Below are positions 8,916-17,551 of a DNA stretch of 64,000 nucleotides, piece after piece. Position 1 is the stretch's first letter; each line of letters starts with the position of its first letter. A program made the translations under genes and the position numbers. Under the pieces are notes generated by a model. It saw nothing but the letters and a program-made list of their open reading frames with translations. It made no database searches and was not told the DNA's origin. Source of the DNA: Anaerosporomusa subterranea (GTDB taxonomy: Bacteria; Bacillota; Negativicutes; Sporomusales; Acetonemataceae); the NCBI RefSeq assembly GCF_001611555.1, contig NZ_LSGP01000017.1:124001-188000 (forward strand), read 5' to 3'.

Positions 8916-9902
8916 ATGTCAATTATCACACGGGCCGCCCTGCTTAAAGCTCCCTATGACATTGATCTCGTCGAACGTGAGCTAGTATGCGGCGAAGATG
9001 AAGTCATTGTCAAAAATCACCTCATCGGTATCTGCGGATCAGATAAAAGCTTTTATCGCGGCCAGATGCCACCTAAGACGGCTGAATTCCGCCAAGACCC
9101 TAAATTCCCGTTCTACCTAGGTCATGAAAGCGGCGGGGTTATTGTCGAAGTCGGTTCAAAGGTCATCGACTACAAAGTAGGCGATAAAGTAATTGCATTC
9201 GGTTGGAACAACAACTACGCAGACTACTTCCTGTCAAAGACTTGGCAATTGCAGCCCGTCCCTGAAGGAATGGATATGGACTTGGCCAGCTTGGGAGAAC
9301 CGATTGCTTGCGGTATGTACTCTGGCATGAACTCTGGCGTGCAGATGGGCGATGTAGTCGTAGTCATGGGTGGCGGCTTTGCCGGCCAAATTATCGCCCA
9401 GTGCGCTAAGAAAAAAGGCGCCTCGACTGTCGTAGTCGCTGACGTACTTGACGGTAAACTAGAACTGGCAAAGAAGCTGGGGGCAGACGTTACCGTCAAT
9501 CTCAAGAAGCAAGACGCCATGGAAGTGGTCATGGGGCTGACTGACGGACTTGGGGCTGATGTCGTGGTTGAGGCGGCTGGCTCGGAGAGCTCGTTCAACA
9601 TGGCCTCTGAGATCATTAAGCACAATGGCAAGTTTGTTTTCTATAGTTGGGTCACACAGCCGATTACGCTAAATATCAGCCGTTGGCATGATGACGGAAT
9701 CGAGTTTGTCAATACTTGTCTGGTCCATCACAGCTGGCGTGAGCGGTATGTCTGGACTCCTGCTACACTAAAACCAGTCGTCAAGGGCTTGGTTGATATC
9801 AAATCCTTGATCACCAACGAATTCAAGCTTAGCGACATCAAAGCCGCATTCGAGCTAGCCGATAAAGACGACACCGCTATTAAGATTGTCCTTAGACCAT
9901 AA
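8916..9902 (+). CDS. Zinc-dependent medium-chain dehydrogenase (alcohol/polyol type)
   Basis: A 328-residue MDR-superfamily oxidoreductase that should oxidise an alcohol or hydroxy acid with NAD(P). Catalytic zinc ligands are visible in GICGSD (Cys), GHESGG (His-Glu) and LGEPIACG (Glu). The Rossmann segment is VVVMGGGFAGQIIAQ, and a following acidic residue (VVADVLDG) favours NAD. The four-cysteine structural zinc lobe of classical alcohol dehydrogenases is absent. ATG 8916 has GAAGGAGG at ideal distance. It is the first gene of a two-gene operon with the carrier 17 bases downstream, controlled by the sigma-54 promoter at 8838. The likely substrate is a hydroxylated carboxylate brought in by that carrier (inference). 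Confidence 0.85.
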   Translation: MSIITRAALLKAPYDIDLVERELVCGEDEVIVKNHLIGICGSDKSFYRGQMPPKTAEFRQDPKFPFYLGHESGGVIVEVGSKVIDYKVGDKVIAFGWNNNYADYFLSKTWQLQPVPEGMDMDLASLGEPIACGMYSGMNSGVQMGDVVVVMGGGFAGQIIAQCAKKKGASTVVVADVLDGKLELAKKLGADVTVNLKKQDAMEVVMGLTDGLGADVVVEAAGSESSFNMASEIIKHNGKFVFYSWVTQPITLNISRWHDDGIEFVNTCLVHHSWRERYVWTPATLKPVVKGLVDIKSLITNEFKLSDIKAAFELADKDDTAIKIVLRP

Positions 9903-9919
9903 TTGAGGAGGGAGAAACT

Positions 9920-11188
9920 ATGTCATTGGCACTTATCTCGGTTATTAGTCTAATTGTCGCCATTGTAATCAGTTGCATATCCACGCTAAATATTGGCACA
10001 CTTGCCTTTGGGATGGCACTTGTTATTGGACACTATATTGGCGGTATTAAAATTGACGATCTGATTAAAGGTTATCCGACCAGCCTTCTGGTCATGCTCG
10101 CAGGGACCACGTTCCTGTTCTCTATCGCTCAGGTAAATGGCACGCTCGAAAAAGTCGCGAAATACGCGATTAAGGCGGTAAAAGGCAACACAGCTTTGCT
10201 GCCTATCGTCTTGTTCTTCGTAGCATTGATCATGGGTGCTGCCGGTCCTGGACCGACTGTTGCGGCCGCACTCATGGCACCCACTGTCATGCTGCTGGCC
10301 AAGGAGATGGAAGTTAATCCACTACTGCTAGCGATTGTTGTCGGTAACGGTGGCCACGCAGGCGGCATGTCGCCAATTGCGGTTGGCGGCGTCATTACCA
10401 CTGGCTTGACTACCAAGCTCGGTCTGACTGGAGTCAGCGCCCTTATCTGGTATAACAATGTCCTGATTCACTTCGTCGGGGCTATATTGGCGTATTTCTG
10501 GTTTGGCGGCCACAAGCTGTGGAAGAGCCAAAGCGCGGCCCATAAGCAGATGCTAGCTGCTATCCCTATCGAGCCTTTCAGCCGCGACCAATGGATTACC
10601 CTCACCGGTCTGCTCACCTACATTTGCGGTGTGGTATTCTTTAAAATGGACATCGGTATGGGGGCGTTCTTGATTGGTACTATCCTCACTCTGCTGCGGG
10701 TTGTCAATGAGGAAAAAGCCATTAAAGGCATGCCATGGGGCGCTATTTTGATGGTCACCGGCGTTACGGTTCTGATCAGTATGATGAGCAAAGTCGGCGG
10801 CATTGACCTATTCGCCGGCCTAATCGCCAAACTGTCAACCACAGGCACGATTACCATTGTTACCGGTACGATTGCTGGCGTTATCTCCGCCTTTGCCAGC
10901 ACCACCGGCGTTATCCTGACTACCTTTATCCCTATGGCTCCGGCGCTGTTGCAGAAAGTCGGCGCTCCGCCGACCGAACTAATCCCCCTCATATCGACAA
11001 TTGTCGCCACCGGCTTCATTGTCGATATGAGTCCGCTCTCTACCAGCGGCGCCATTTATTTGGCCAATGCCCATGAATCGCAGGATAAATCGAAACTATT
11101 CCGCGATATGCTGGCCTGGGGTCTGTCGATGTCTGTAGTCGGTGCGTTGCTGTGTTGGCTGTTCTTCTCAGTCCTTCGAGTTCCCTGA
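9920..11188 (+). CDS. SLC13/MatC-like dicarboxylate or organic-anion carrier
   Basis: A 422-residue polytopic protein with about 11-12 hydrophobic segments. The N-terminal half resembles the MatC_N (malonate/dicarboxylate carrier) branch of the ion-transporter superfamily, with helix-breaking loops GAAGPGPTVAAAL and GNGGHAGGMSPIAVGG, and a matching second-half loop near STTGVI...DMSPLSTSG. Such inverted-repeat hairpins form the anion and sodium sites. GGAGGGAGAA precedes the ATG. As the second gene of a sigma-54 operon with a dehydrogenase and a carboxylate-sensing type regulator, it probably imports the compound that the regulator senses. The exact substrate cannot be read from sequence. Confidence 0.8.
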   Translation: MSLALISVISLIVAIVISCISTLNIGTLAFGMALVIGHYIGGIKIDDLIKGYPTSLLVMLAGTTFLFSIAQVNGTLEKVAKYAIKAVKGNTALLPIVLFFVALIMGAAGPGPTVAAALMAPTVMLLAKEMEVNPLLLAIVVGNGGHAGGMSPIAVGGVITTGLTTKLGLTGVSALIWYNNVLIHFVGAILAYFWFGGHKLWKSQSAAHKQMLAAIPIEPFSRDQWITLTGLLTYICGVVFFKMDIGMGAFLIGTILTLLRVVNEEKAIKGMPWGAILMVTGVTVLISMMSKVGGIDLFAGLIAKLSTTGTITIVTGTIAGVISAFASTTGVILTTFIPMAPALLQKVGAPPTELIPLISTIVATGFIVDMSPLSTSGAIYLANAHESQDKSKLFRDMLAWGLSMSVVGALLCWLFFSVLRVP

Positions 11189-11222
11189 GACAAGTGAAGT
11201 GATTGTCTATTCAGAATAATTC

Positions 11223-11251
11223 TTGAAACTAAGGTTTGAGTGTGCTATCAT
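11223..11251 (+). promoter_or_regulatory. Probable sigma-70-type promoter
   Basis: TTGAAA (11223-11228), a 17-base spacer, then TATCAT (11246-11251). It would drive a transcript ending at the terminator at 11478-11516. Confidence 0.45.
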
Positions 11252-11257
11252 AGTGAT

Positions 11258-11516
11258 ATATCTTAGATCGTATTTCCTTTTACCTACGCCGCCTTGTCCT
11301 AAAAGGGATGAAGGTGTAGCGTAAACCGCTTAAGCTTATTCGAAATTCGTCTGGCTATTTGCTTGATGATGGGGTAAGCTGAGTTTACTCGAAGGAGAAA
11401 GGAGCATGGTTTATGAGAGTTGCTATGACGGCTTCATCCACCCGGGATGAAATGGAATATGACAAAGATCTAATTGTAAAAAAGCAGTTGCCTGGGGAAC
11501 TTTGCAACTGCTTTTT
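11258..11516 (+). ncRNA. Candidate short structured transcript with intrinsic terminator
   Basis: Between a promoter (11223-11251) and a strong terminator lie a 40-base hairpin (TTTAC-CTAC-GCC pairing with GG-TGTAG-CGTAAA, about 11279-11322) and a small reading frame with a ribosome-binding site. This could be a small RNA, an mRNA for a short peptide, or a leader that attenuates doxX downstream. No known RNA family was recognised. Confidence 0.35.
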
Positions 11517-11520
11517 GTGA
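11413..11520 (+). CDS. Possible 35-residue small protein or leader peptide
   Basis: ATG at 11413 follows AAAGGAG at nine bases; the frame runs 35 codons to TGA. Its last ten codons coincide with the terminator hairpin at 11478-11516, so translation could affect termination. The start (MRVAMTAS) recalls the first strand of small alpha/beta proteins, so it might instead be a truncated gene. No function can be assigned. Confidence 0.25.
   Translation: MRVAMTASSTRDEMEYDKDLIVKKQLPGELCNCFL
11478..11516 (+). terminator. Intrinsic terminator
   Basis: AAAAGCAGTTGC pairs perfectly with GCAACTGCTTTT around a 12-base loop. Confidence 0.75.
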
Positions 11521-11679
11521 TGCAATTAAAAGTATAGCAGGGGGTTCCGAGGGCAACTCTACGTTTAACTGCAATAGTCACAAGGCGGCCCTCCGATGGA
11601 TCCGCGAGCCTTAGTGAAATAGGGTTCACTAGTAAGTGGAATTATCCTTTGAAATTATTCTTGAGGGAGATGTTGAAAC

Positions 11680-12138
11680 ATGAAATCAGCACTAACAGCA
11701 TTGGCAAAATTTCTATCTACTTATCGTGACCTGGGTCTTCTCGTATTCAGACTTGTGCTTGGCGGCATGTTTATGTGGCATGGCTGGCCAAAAATTGTCG
11801 GCGGACCGGCGGGATGGGAGAAGCTAGGGCAAGCTATGGGCACATTTGGAATTACGTTTGCTCCGACATTCTGGGGTTTTATGGCGAGCTTTTCTGAATT
11901 CGGCGGGGGTCTAATGGTTGCCCTGGGACTGTTTTATCGGATTGGCGCTTTGCTATTATTTTTCACCATGTTTACCGCTTTTAACACCCAGATGGTTGGA
12001 GGGAAAGGTTTGTCTAAAGCTTCCCAATCGCTTGAAGATGGATTCAGTTTCCTCGCAGCCGCTTTCATCGGGCCTGGCAAGTATAGTTTAGACTACCTCT
12101 TCCAACTCGAGGAGACTGAGAAACGCGGACCTAGGTAA
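11680..12138 (+). CDS. DoxX family membrane protein
   Basis: A 152-residue protein with four predicted membrane helices and the DoxX hallmarks: LRLVLGG...HGWPK near residue 35 and a second-half SFSEFGGGLMVALG. DoxX proteins are small quinone-related or redox-linked membrane proteins, often of undefined role; some take part in thiosulfate:quinone oxidoreduction or oxidative stress defence. GAGGGAG precedes the ATG. A terminator follows directly, so it is monocistronic unless it belongs to the short transcript upstream. No partner gene is next to it. Confidence 0.85.
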   Translation: MKSALTALAKFLSTYRDLGLLVFRLVLGGMFMWHGWPKIVGGPAGWEKLGQAMGTFGITFAPTFWGFMASFSEFGGGLMVALGLFYRIGALLLFFTMFTAFNTQMVGGKGLSKASQSLEDGFSFLAAAFIGPGKYSLDYLFQLEETEKRGPR

Positions 12139-12181
12139 AAGAACGCTTTTTTGCCTTGTGCTACACGTATCTCGCCTTGCT

Positions 12182-12213
12182 AAAAGACCGCCGCTCACGC
12201 GTGCGGTCTTTTC
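12182..12213 (+). terminator. Intrinsic terminator after doxX
   Basis: AAAAGACCGC (12182-12191) pairs with GCGGTCTTTT (12203-12212), followed by T-rich sequence. Confidence 0.75.
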
Positions 12214-12368
12214 TTTTGCTTTTTTGTCGGTTTGTGTCAGTAAATGTTTATCAAGTTCTTGCAGGGATTTTGGAATTTTTACATAAATATGCAATTTATG
12301 GTCATTGCTATTGCTGACAGCTTTGATCGTAGAGTACAGAAATTTCTATATCTAGAGGAGTGTTTTGG

Positions 12369-13784
12369 TTGTTTAGAGGTAGCCTGATAAAAAGAATTTA
12401 CAGTGCTTTAAGTCTCATTTTATTGCTGCCCTTTCTGGGCTTCGGTATATACTCGGCTCATAGGGAAAAAGAATATAATCTTCTGGTCAAGGCAGACGAG
12501 ATGAGTAGAATTGCCAACGTAGACTGGATTCTCCTTTCGTTGATGATATGGTTTGTGCTGATGTTGATAATCGCTTACTTTTTTCAGAGAGTTAACTTGT
12601 CGATCGCACACCTGGCATGCCAAATATCACAAATAGATGACGATCAGAAATCATTAGCAGATCTACCTCAGTTTATTCCTGTCCTTGATGCTATTCGCAA
12701 CAAATACTGGGGAGAAGTGCAAAGGCTTAAGCGACTGAAAGACGCTTGTCCGGTTGCTGCAGTTGTAGTTGATAAACACGGGATGATCACAGCGCATAAT
12801 GATATGTATGCTACTATCATCGAACGACATGTAGGCAAATGCCAGAAACTAATAGGCATGTCGCTGCGACAACTAATGAACTCGGTGGGAATTCCTGAGG
12901 AGGAACTAATCTTCCCCCGTGTACTTCAGGGAGAAAGCAATGTAGAAAGTCATCAGAAACTGGTGGGCGCAGAATGGATCACACGCGGCAGGCCTTTAAT
13001 TGATGAAGACACAGGTGAAATTCTGGGGGCAGTCATATCAGTAACCGACATTACGGAAAGAGAGAACTTCCGACGGGAAATGGGGAGGCAGGAGCGGCTC
13101 AACGTAGTCGGTGAGATGGCCGCAAGCGTCGCCCATGAAATTCGTAATCCGATGACTGTGGTGAGAGGTAATCTGCAGCTCATGGCCTTGAAATCTGACG
13201 ATAAGAATCGTTATAGCCTAATGATTGACGAGTTAGACCGAGCAAACGATATCATTGAAGACTTTCTCTCTCTGGCCAGAAACAGGCCAGTCCCGAAATC
13301 TCTTTGCGATATTAACCAGATCATATCTCGTCTTCAACCATTACTCTATTCCGAGACTGTGGCAAGAGGAGGCGTCCTAGAATTAGACCTAGAGGAGAAT
13401 TTGCCCGATCTACTGCTCAGTGAAAAGGAAATCAAACAACTGATCTTACATCTGTTTCGAAACGCTAATGATGCCATCGAGGATGACGGCCGGCTGATCC
13501 TTCGGACACAGAGGGTTGGCAGCTTTATTGAACTGCAGGTTCAAGACAACGGCTGCGGTATTTCAGAAGATTGCTTAAACAAACTGACTGAGCCTTTCTA
13601 CACGACTAAAAGTAATGGCACTGGACTTGGTCTGGCCATCTGTCGCAGCATAGTCGAGCAGCACAATGCTGCGCTTAGCATTGATTCACTTGAGGGCGTT
13701 GGTACAACCGTCACTATTCGATTCCATTCGTCCAATCGAATTAGTCTCGTAAATTTAGCCGAATGCCCCTCGAAAGCATGCTGA
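12369..13784 (+). CDS. Membrane sensor histidine kinase with PAS domain
   Basis: A 471-residue kinase: two membrane helices (about 12-30 and 53-72) enclosing a very short outside loop, a PAS domain (about 120-230), an HisKA dimerisation helix with the phospho-acceptor H256 in AASVAHEIRNPMT, and a HATPase domain with the N box (HLFRNANDAIED), DNGCGIS and GTGLGLAICRSIV. This NtrB/KinB-like layout is common among Firmicute stress and sporulation kinases. No response regulator lies beside it, so it is an orphan. TTG 12369 has GAGGAG eight bases ahead; GTG 12360 overlaps that site, so the TTG is preferred. A bidirectional terminator follows. Confidence 0.85.
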   Translation: MFRGSLIKRIYSALSLILLLPFLGFGIYSAHREKEYNLLVKADEMSRIANVDWILLSLMIWFVLMLIIAYFFQRVNLSIAHLACQISQIDDDQKSLADLPQFIPVLDAIRNKYWGEVQRLKRLKDACPVAAVVVDKHGMITAHNDMYATIIERHVGKCQKLIGMSLRQLMNSVGIPEEELIFPRVLQGESNVESHQKLVGAEWITRGRPLIDEDTGEILGAVISVTDITERENFRREMGRQERLNVVGEMAASVAHEIRNPMTVVRGNLQLMALKSDDKNRYSLMIDELDRANDIIEDFLSLARNRPVPKSLCDINQIISRLQPLLYSETVARGGVLELDLEENLPDLLLSEKEIKQLILHLFRNANDAIEDDGRLILRTQRVGSFIELQVQDNGCGISEDCLNKLTEPFYTTKSNGTGLGLAICRSIVEQHNAALSIDSLEGVGTTVTIRFHSSNRISLVNLAECPSKAC

Positions 13785-13815
13785 CACGCACGAATAGCTG
13801 ACAAGCGAAAAGGAA

Positions 13816-13859
13816 AAGAGGGCGTCTCAAAAGCAGTACTGCTTTTGAGACGCCCTCTT
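13816..13859. terminator. Bidirectional terminator between kinase and chemoreceptor genes
   Basis: A perfect 44-base palindrome: AAGAGGGCGTCTCAAAAGCA and its exact complement around AGTACT. It serves the convergent genes on either side. Confidence 0.9.
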
Positions 13860-13868
13860 AAAATAACT

Positions 13869-15557
13869 TTATACCCGGAACTTACTGATGATCTCGTTCA
13901 ATTCAGTGGCCATGTGGGCTAAGGATTGGCTGGATGAGGCAATTTCTTGCATCGAAGCTGACTGCTCCTCGGCAGCAGCTGAGATCGTTTGCGCATTGCC
14001 GGCGATTTCAGCAGATCCGGTTCTAGAGCTGTCTGCTGCATGTAGAACATTGTCACTAGAGGCAGACAGTTCCTCAGCGGCGGCGCTGATCTCTTGGATT
14101 TGGTTGTTCAGCGATTGGACCATTGTCGCGATTTGGCTAAATTGGGTGCCGGTTGAAGCAATAACTTCAGTTCCTCTAGCTACTTCGTTAGTTCCCTGTT
14201 CCATTGTCGTGACGGCCGAGCACGTCTCGTTCTGGATATCTCTAACGATAACTGTAATTTTCTGCGCCGCTTCGTGTGATTGCTCAGCTAATTTCCGCAC
14301 TTCGTCGGCAACCACGGCAAAGCCGCGTCCCTGCTCACCGGCTCGAGCGGCTTCAATCGCTGCGTTGAGTGCCAGCAAATTTGTCTGTCCGGCAATGCCG
14401 CTGATTACGTCGACAATCTCGCCGATTTGCTGTGAGCTTGCCCCGAGGGATTGAACAACTTGTGCTGACTCAGCAACGCATTTGCTGATCGATTGCATTT
14501 GGTTTGTAGCCTGACGGACCGCATCGTTGCCGGCATCAGCCGCCCGGGCCGTTTCGCCAGATTTCATCGAAACATTATTGGCATTGGCTGCAACATGATT
14601 GATTGCTGAAGCCATTTCGCGCACCACGGATACGGACTGTTCGGCACCGCTTAGTTGGCTGGCAGCACCGCTGGCTATCTGGGAAATCGTCTCAGCCACC
14701 TGATTGGACGCTTGTGCTGATTGATCCGCGCTGGCGGTGAGTTCCTCGCTAGCTGCCGATACCTGCTCAACTGATTTAGCCACTTGGCCGACCAGATGCC
14801 GCAGGTTGTCTGTCATTTGCGTAAAGGCTTTAAGCATATCAGAAATTTCGTCATTTGCGTTGTAGGCAATGGCGCGAGCTCGCAAATCGCCATCGGCAAT
14901 AGTTTGCGCTGCTTTAGCCACTTCATTAAGTGGACGGGAGATGCGGCGGGATAAGAAAATCGCTAGCGCACAACCCACCAAAAAGATAACAACATCAAGT
15001 ATACCAAGTATTCTTTGTATCTTGTCTCCAGCAGTAACATTTTCTTTGGTGCGCAGATGCATACGCTCTGTTAGGAAGGTTACGGTATCAATCATCGTTT
15101 TATCAGCTGCTTCAACCTTTGCTTTTGCCGCGGCTACAGCAGCTAAAGCATCGGTTTGTCCTTTAGTCTTTCTGAGGAGAATCCCTTGATCAGAGACTTG
15201 ATGATAGTCGGCAAGCACGTTCTTAAGAGCAGTTACCTTCTGCTTGCCTTCTGGTGTAATCAGCTTTTGTTCAAGGCTGGCTACCGTCTTGTCCATTCTT
15301 TGCCGGGACGAGTTGTAGTCCTGGACATACCTCTCATCAGCTGATAGAATAAAGCCGCGAACCAGTGCTGCTTGGTTGTTTAGTTCAATATTTAGATCCT
15401 TTACTTCAATTACCAGTGGCACGCTACGGGCGATAACTCCATCATAGCCAACCTGAACTGCGTCAATTTGGAAATAGGTGTAGATGCTAAGACCGGAAAA
15501 GGCTATCACGATCATGATGCAAACTGCTAGAATTTGTGTCCCAATGTTGATACGCAT
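13869..15557 (-). CDS. Methyl-accepting chemotaxis protein
   Basis: A 563-residue chemoreceptor: TM1 at about 8-29, an external four-helix-bundle sensor (30-183), TM2 at 184-203, a HAMP domain (205-257) and a long cytoplasmic coiled coil with the invariant signalling tip ([20 protein letters not shown], then [19 protein letters not shown]). Paired glutamine/glutamate-rich stretches on both arms are suited to methylation. It signals to CheA/CheW; the ligand is unknown. ATG 15557 is preceded by GCAGGAGGAC. An upstream extension to 15830 is possible but has no such site and lacks receptor-like sequence. Confidence 0.92.
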   Translation of the reverse strand: MRINIGTQILAVCIMIVIAFSGLSIYTYFQIDAVQVGYDGVIARSVPLVIEVKDLNIELNNQAALVRGFILSADERYVQDYNSSRQRMDKTVASLEQKLITPEGKQKVTALKNVLADYHQVSDQGILLRKTKGQTDALAAVAAAKAKVEAADKTMIDTVTFLTERMHLRTKENVTAGDKIQRILGILDVVIFLVGCALAIFLSRRISRPLNEVAKAAQTIADGDLRARAIAYNANDEISDMLKAFTQMTDNLRHLVGQVAKSVEQVSAASEELTASADQSAQASNQVAETISQIASGAASQLSGAEQSVSVVREMASAINHVAANANNVSMKSGETARAADAGNDAVRQATNQMQSISKCVAESAQVVQSLGASSQQIGEIVDVISGIAGQTNLLALNAAIEAARAGEQGRGFAVVADEVRKLAEQSHEAAQKITVIVRDIQNETCSAVTTMEQGTNEVARGTEVIASTGTQFSQIATMVQSLNNQIQEISAAAEELSASSDNVLHAADSSRTGSAEIAGNAQTISAAAEEQSASMQEIASSSQSLAHMATELNEIISKFRV

Positions 15558-15655
15558 GCTGTCCTCCTGCAAAAGTAGTTTCTTGGAATACGGCTTAATA
15601 ATTACATTGCTTAACGATTTAGATAACGAAATTCGACAGCAGAAAAGGAAAATCC

Positions 15656-15749
15656 TGCTTAATTTGTCAATAGTATAACAGAATGCTGAAGTGCTAATGG
15701 CTTCTAAGTAATTTAGGATATGCTTAATTCGCCATAGTATAACAGAATG
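15656..15749. repeat. Imperfect 29-30 base direct repeat before yigZ
   Basis: 15656-15685 and 15721-15749 share TGCTTAATT...ATAGTATAACAGAATG with only a few differences, 65 bases apart. The second copy ends just before the GTG of the YigZ gene. It could be a duplicated promoter or operator. Confidence 0.6.
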
Positions 15750-15759
15750 AGGTGTCGCC

Positions 15760-16398
15760 GTGAGCATTCTCTTCCATACAGTCAAAGAACAAAGCAAAAT
15801 TCGCATTGAGATTAACCGCTCACTATTCATCGGTCATGTTGCCCGCGTCGAATCAGAAGAAGCGGCGACTTCCTTTATCAACCAGGTAAAGAAAGCGCAC
15901 CGGGATGCCAACCATAACTGCTCTGCCTATATTATCGGCAAACATTCAGACATACAAAAGGCGGATGATGACGGTGAACCCTCGGGTACAGCAGGTAAAC
16001 CCATTCTCGAGGTTCTCAAAAAACAAAACCTAACCAATACAGTCATTGTTGTCACTCGTTATTTTGGTGGTATTAAGCTGGGAGCAGGCGGTCTGATCCG
16101 CGCTTACGGCAAGGCCGCTTCAGAAGCAGTCTGCGCTGCCGGCATTGTCGAGATGCAACCCCATCTGCGGCTAGCGGTCAACTGCGACTACTCCTTGCTG
16201 GCGATACTGGAAAACCATTTGCGGAATCACGGTTATACAGTCACAGACAAGACATTCAGCGAGCAGGCGACTCTCTATGTCTTACGACGACCTGATGACA
16301 CTAGCTTTGACCAGCAGATCGCCGACTGGACGTCAGGTCTGGCAACCCTTCAGGAGGCGGGAGAGGAGTATGTGGAGGTTGCAGTATGGCTGAACTGA
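15760..16398 (+). CDS. yigZ: YigZ/IMPACT family protein
   Basis: A 212-residue UPF0029/IMPACT-type protein. The N-terminal domain has the conserved [15 protein letters not shown] (about residues 68-83) and [16 protein letters not shown], and the C-terminal part has the ferredoxin-like DUF1949 fold. Family members are thought to bind nucleic acid or ribosomes and are related to eukaryotic IMPACT, which modulates translation control; the bacterial role is not established. The GTG start follows GAGGTG. It diverges from the chemoreceptor gene, with which it shares a roughly 200-base upstream region containing a direct repeat. Confidence 0.88.
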   Translation: MSILFHTVKEQSKIRIEINRSLFIGHVARVESEEAATSFINQVKKAHRDANHNCSAYIIGKHSDIQKADDDGEPSGTAGKPILEVLKKQNLTNTVIVVTRYFGGIKLGAGGLIRAYGKAASEAVCAAGIVEMQPHLRLAVNCDYSLLAILENHLRNHGYTVTDKTFSEQATLYVLRRPDDTSFDQQIADWTSGLATLQEAGEEYVEVAVWLN

Positions 16399-16475
16399 GG
16401 CGAATAATGCTATTGCAATTTTAAAAGAAGGAAATAGGGACAAAAAGAAGAATATTCTTAACAAGCCTTAATTTT

Positions 16476-16584
16476 AAACTCCATATGCAAACTTATCGAA
16501 AGGTAAGGACGCAAAGCCGTGGGTCTAAGAACATTTGTTTACGACTGCCAGGTTGCGAAGAACGCAAAATGGGAGTTTTTTATT
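16476..16584 (+). promoter_or_regulatory. Cyclic di-GMP-I (GEMM) riboswitch with terminator
   Basis: The aptamer core (about 16487-16556) shows the GEMM landmarks in order: TGCAAAC, a GAAA tetraloop closing TTATC/GGTAA, GGACGCAAAGCC, GGGTCTAAG and GCCAGGTTGC. AAACTCCAT (16476-16484) can pair with ATGGGAGTTT (about 16569-16578), followed by T-rich sequence, giving an expression platform that could terminate transcription. It lies just before a diguanylate cyclase gene and so should sense that enzyme's product. Confidence 0.88.
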
Positions 16585-16613
16585 ATCCATTTTTTTAATC
16601 GGAGGCGGTTTTG

Positions 16614-17513
16614 ATGGATTTTCCGAATTCGATTTGCAAAAATTTATTGGACAATTTTTATGAAGGTGTATATTTTCTTGACACAAGCAAGAAGGTAATC
16701 TACTGGAATAAGAGCGCTGAAAAAATAACTGGTTTTACCAGTGAGATAGCGCTTGCTAACTGCATCGATATGCTTGCGCATATCGATGAAAACGGCGATA
16801 ATCTTTGTGAAGTCCGTTGTCCGGTAACACAGACGCTTAGTGATGGTATGATACGAGAAGAAGAAGTATTTTTCAGACATAAAGAGGGACATCGCGTTCC
16901 TGTATCTGTGCGAATAATCCCTATCAGAGATGAGACCGGGACTATTGTGGGGGCAGTAGAAGTTTTTGTGGATAACTCGCCACATGCCGCATTATACAGC
17001 GAATTAGAGCAACTAAAAGACAAAGCGAACATCGATAAACTTACCGCATTATTTACTCGCTCATACGGAGAATTTTTATTGAGTGCAAAAGTTTCTGAAT
17101 GCCGAAAAGGCGGACAATCAATAGGGGTTTTATTTGCCGATATCGATAATTTTAAGAATGTTAATGATGTCTACGGACACGAAGTTGGCGATTTAGTACT
17201 AAAAATGGTGGCAAAAACGTTGGCTAGTAATGTTCGGAATGGCGACCATGTTATTCGGTGGGGCGGTGAAGAGATTATTATCCTGTTTTCTGGCTGCTTC
17301 GACAGTGTTAAGCTGGAACGTATCGCTAACAAACTCAGGGTTCTCGTCCAGCAGTCAGAAGTTAGAACTATGGAACAGACGATTACTGTCACGATCTCGA
17401 TGGGAGCAACCTTAGCTAATGAGAATGATACCAACGAAACCATTGTCAAAAGGGCTGACGATTTGATGTATCAAAGTAAAAGGGCAGGACGAAACCGGGT
17501 GACAATTGGTTGA
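16614..17513 (+). CDS. PAS-GGDEF diguanylate cyclase
   Basis: A 299-residue cytoplasmic protein: PAS domain (about 8-125) with an LCEVRCP cysteine pair typical of one PAS subgroup, a short coiled linker, and a GGDEF domain (about 140-299). The active-site loop reads GGEEI near residue 217; the fifth residue Ile replaces the usual Phe, a change that does not remove the catalytic Glu. An inhibitory I-site RxxD (RNGD) lies five residues before it, so product inhibition is expected. ATG 16614 has GGAGGCGG upstream; the TTG three bases earlier is less likely. A c-di-GMP riboswitch precedes the gene, a second feedback layer. Confidence 0.87.
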   Translation: MDFPNSICKNLLDNFYEGVYFLDTSKKVIYWNKSAEKITGFTSEIALANCIDMLAHIDENGDNLCEVRCPVTQTLSDGMIREEEVFFRHKEGHRVPVSVRIIPIRDETGTIVGAVEVFVDNSPHAALYSELEQLKDKANIDKLTALFTRSYGEFLLSAKVSECRKGGQSIGVLFADIDNFKNVNDVYGHEVGDLVLKMVAKTLASNVRNGDHVIRWGGEEIIILFSGCFDSVKLERIANKLRVLVQQSEVRTMEQTITVTISMGATLANENDTNETIVKRADDLMYQSKRAGRNRVTIG

Positions 17514-17551
17514 TTATCGTAGAGCATTTAAATTGCGAGGGGAGGATTACG

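Noticed and set aside
13888..14454. Long plus-strand frame opposite the chemoreceptor
   Set aside because: Antisense shadow of the conserved signalling domain; composition is typical of a mirrored coding frame.
15558..15830. 91-codon extension of the chemoreceptor
   Set aside because: It overlaps the divergent yigZ start, has no receptor features, and the ATG at 15557 has a strong ribosome-binding site and starts TM1.
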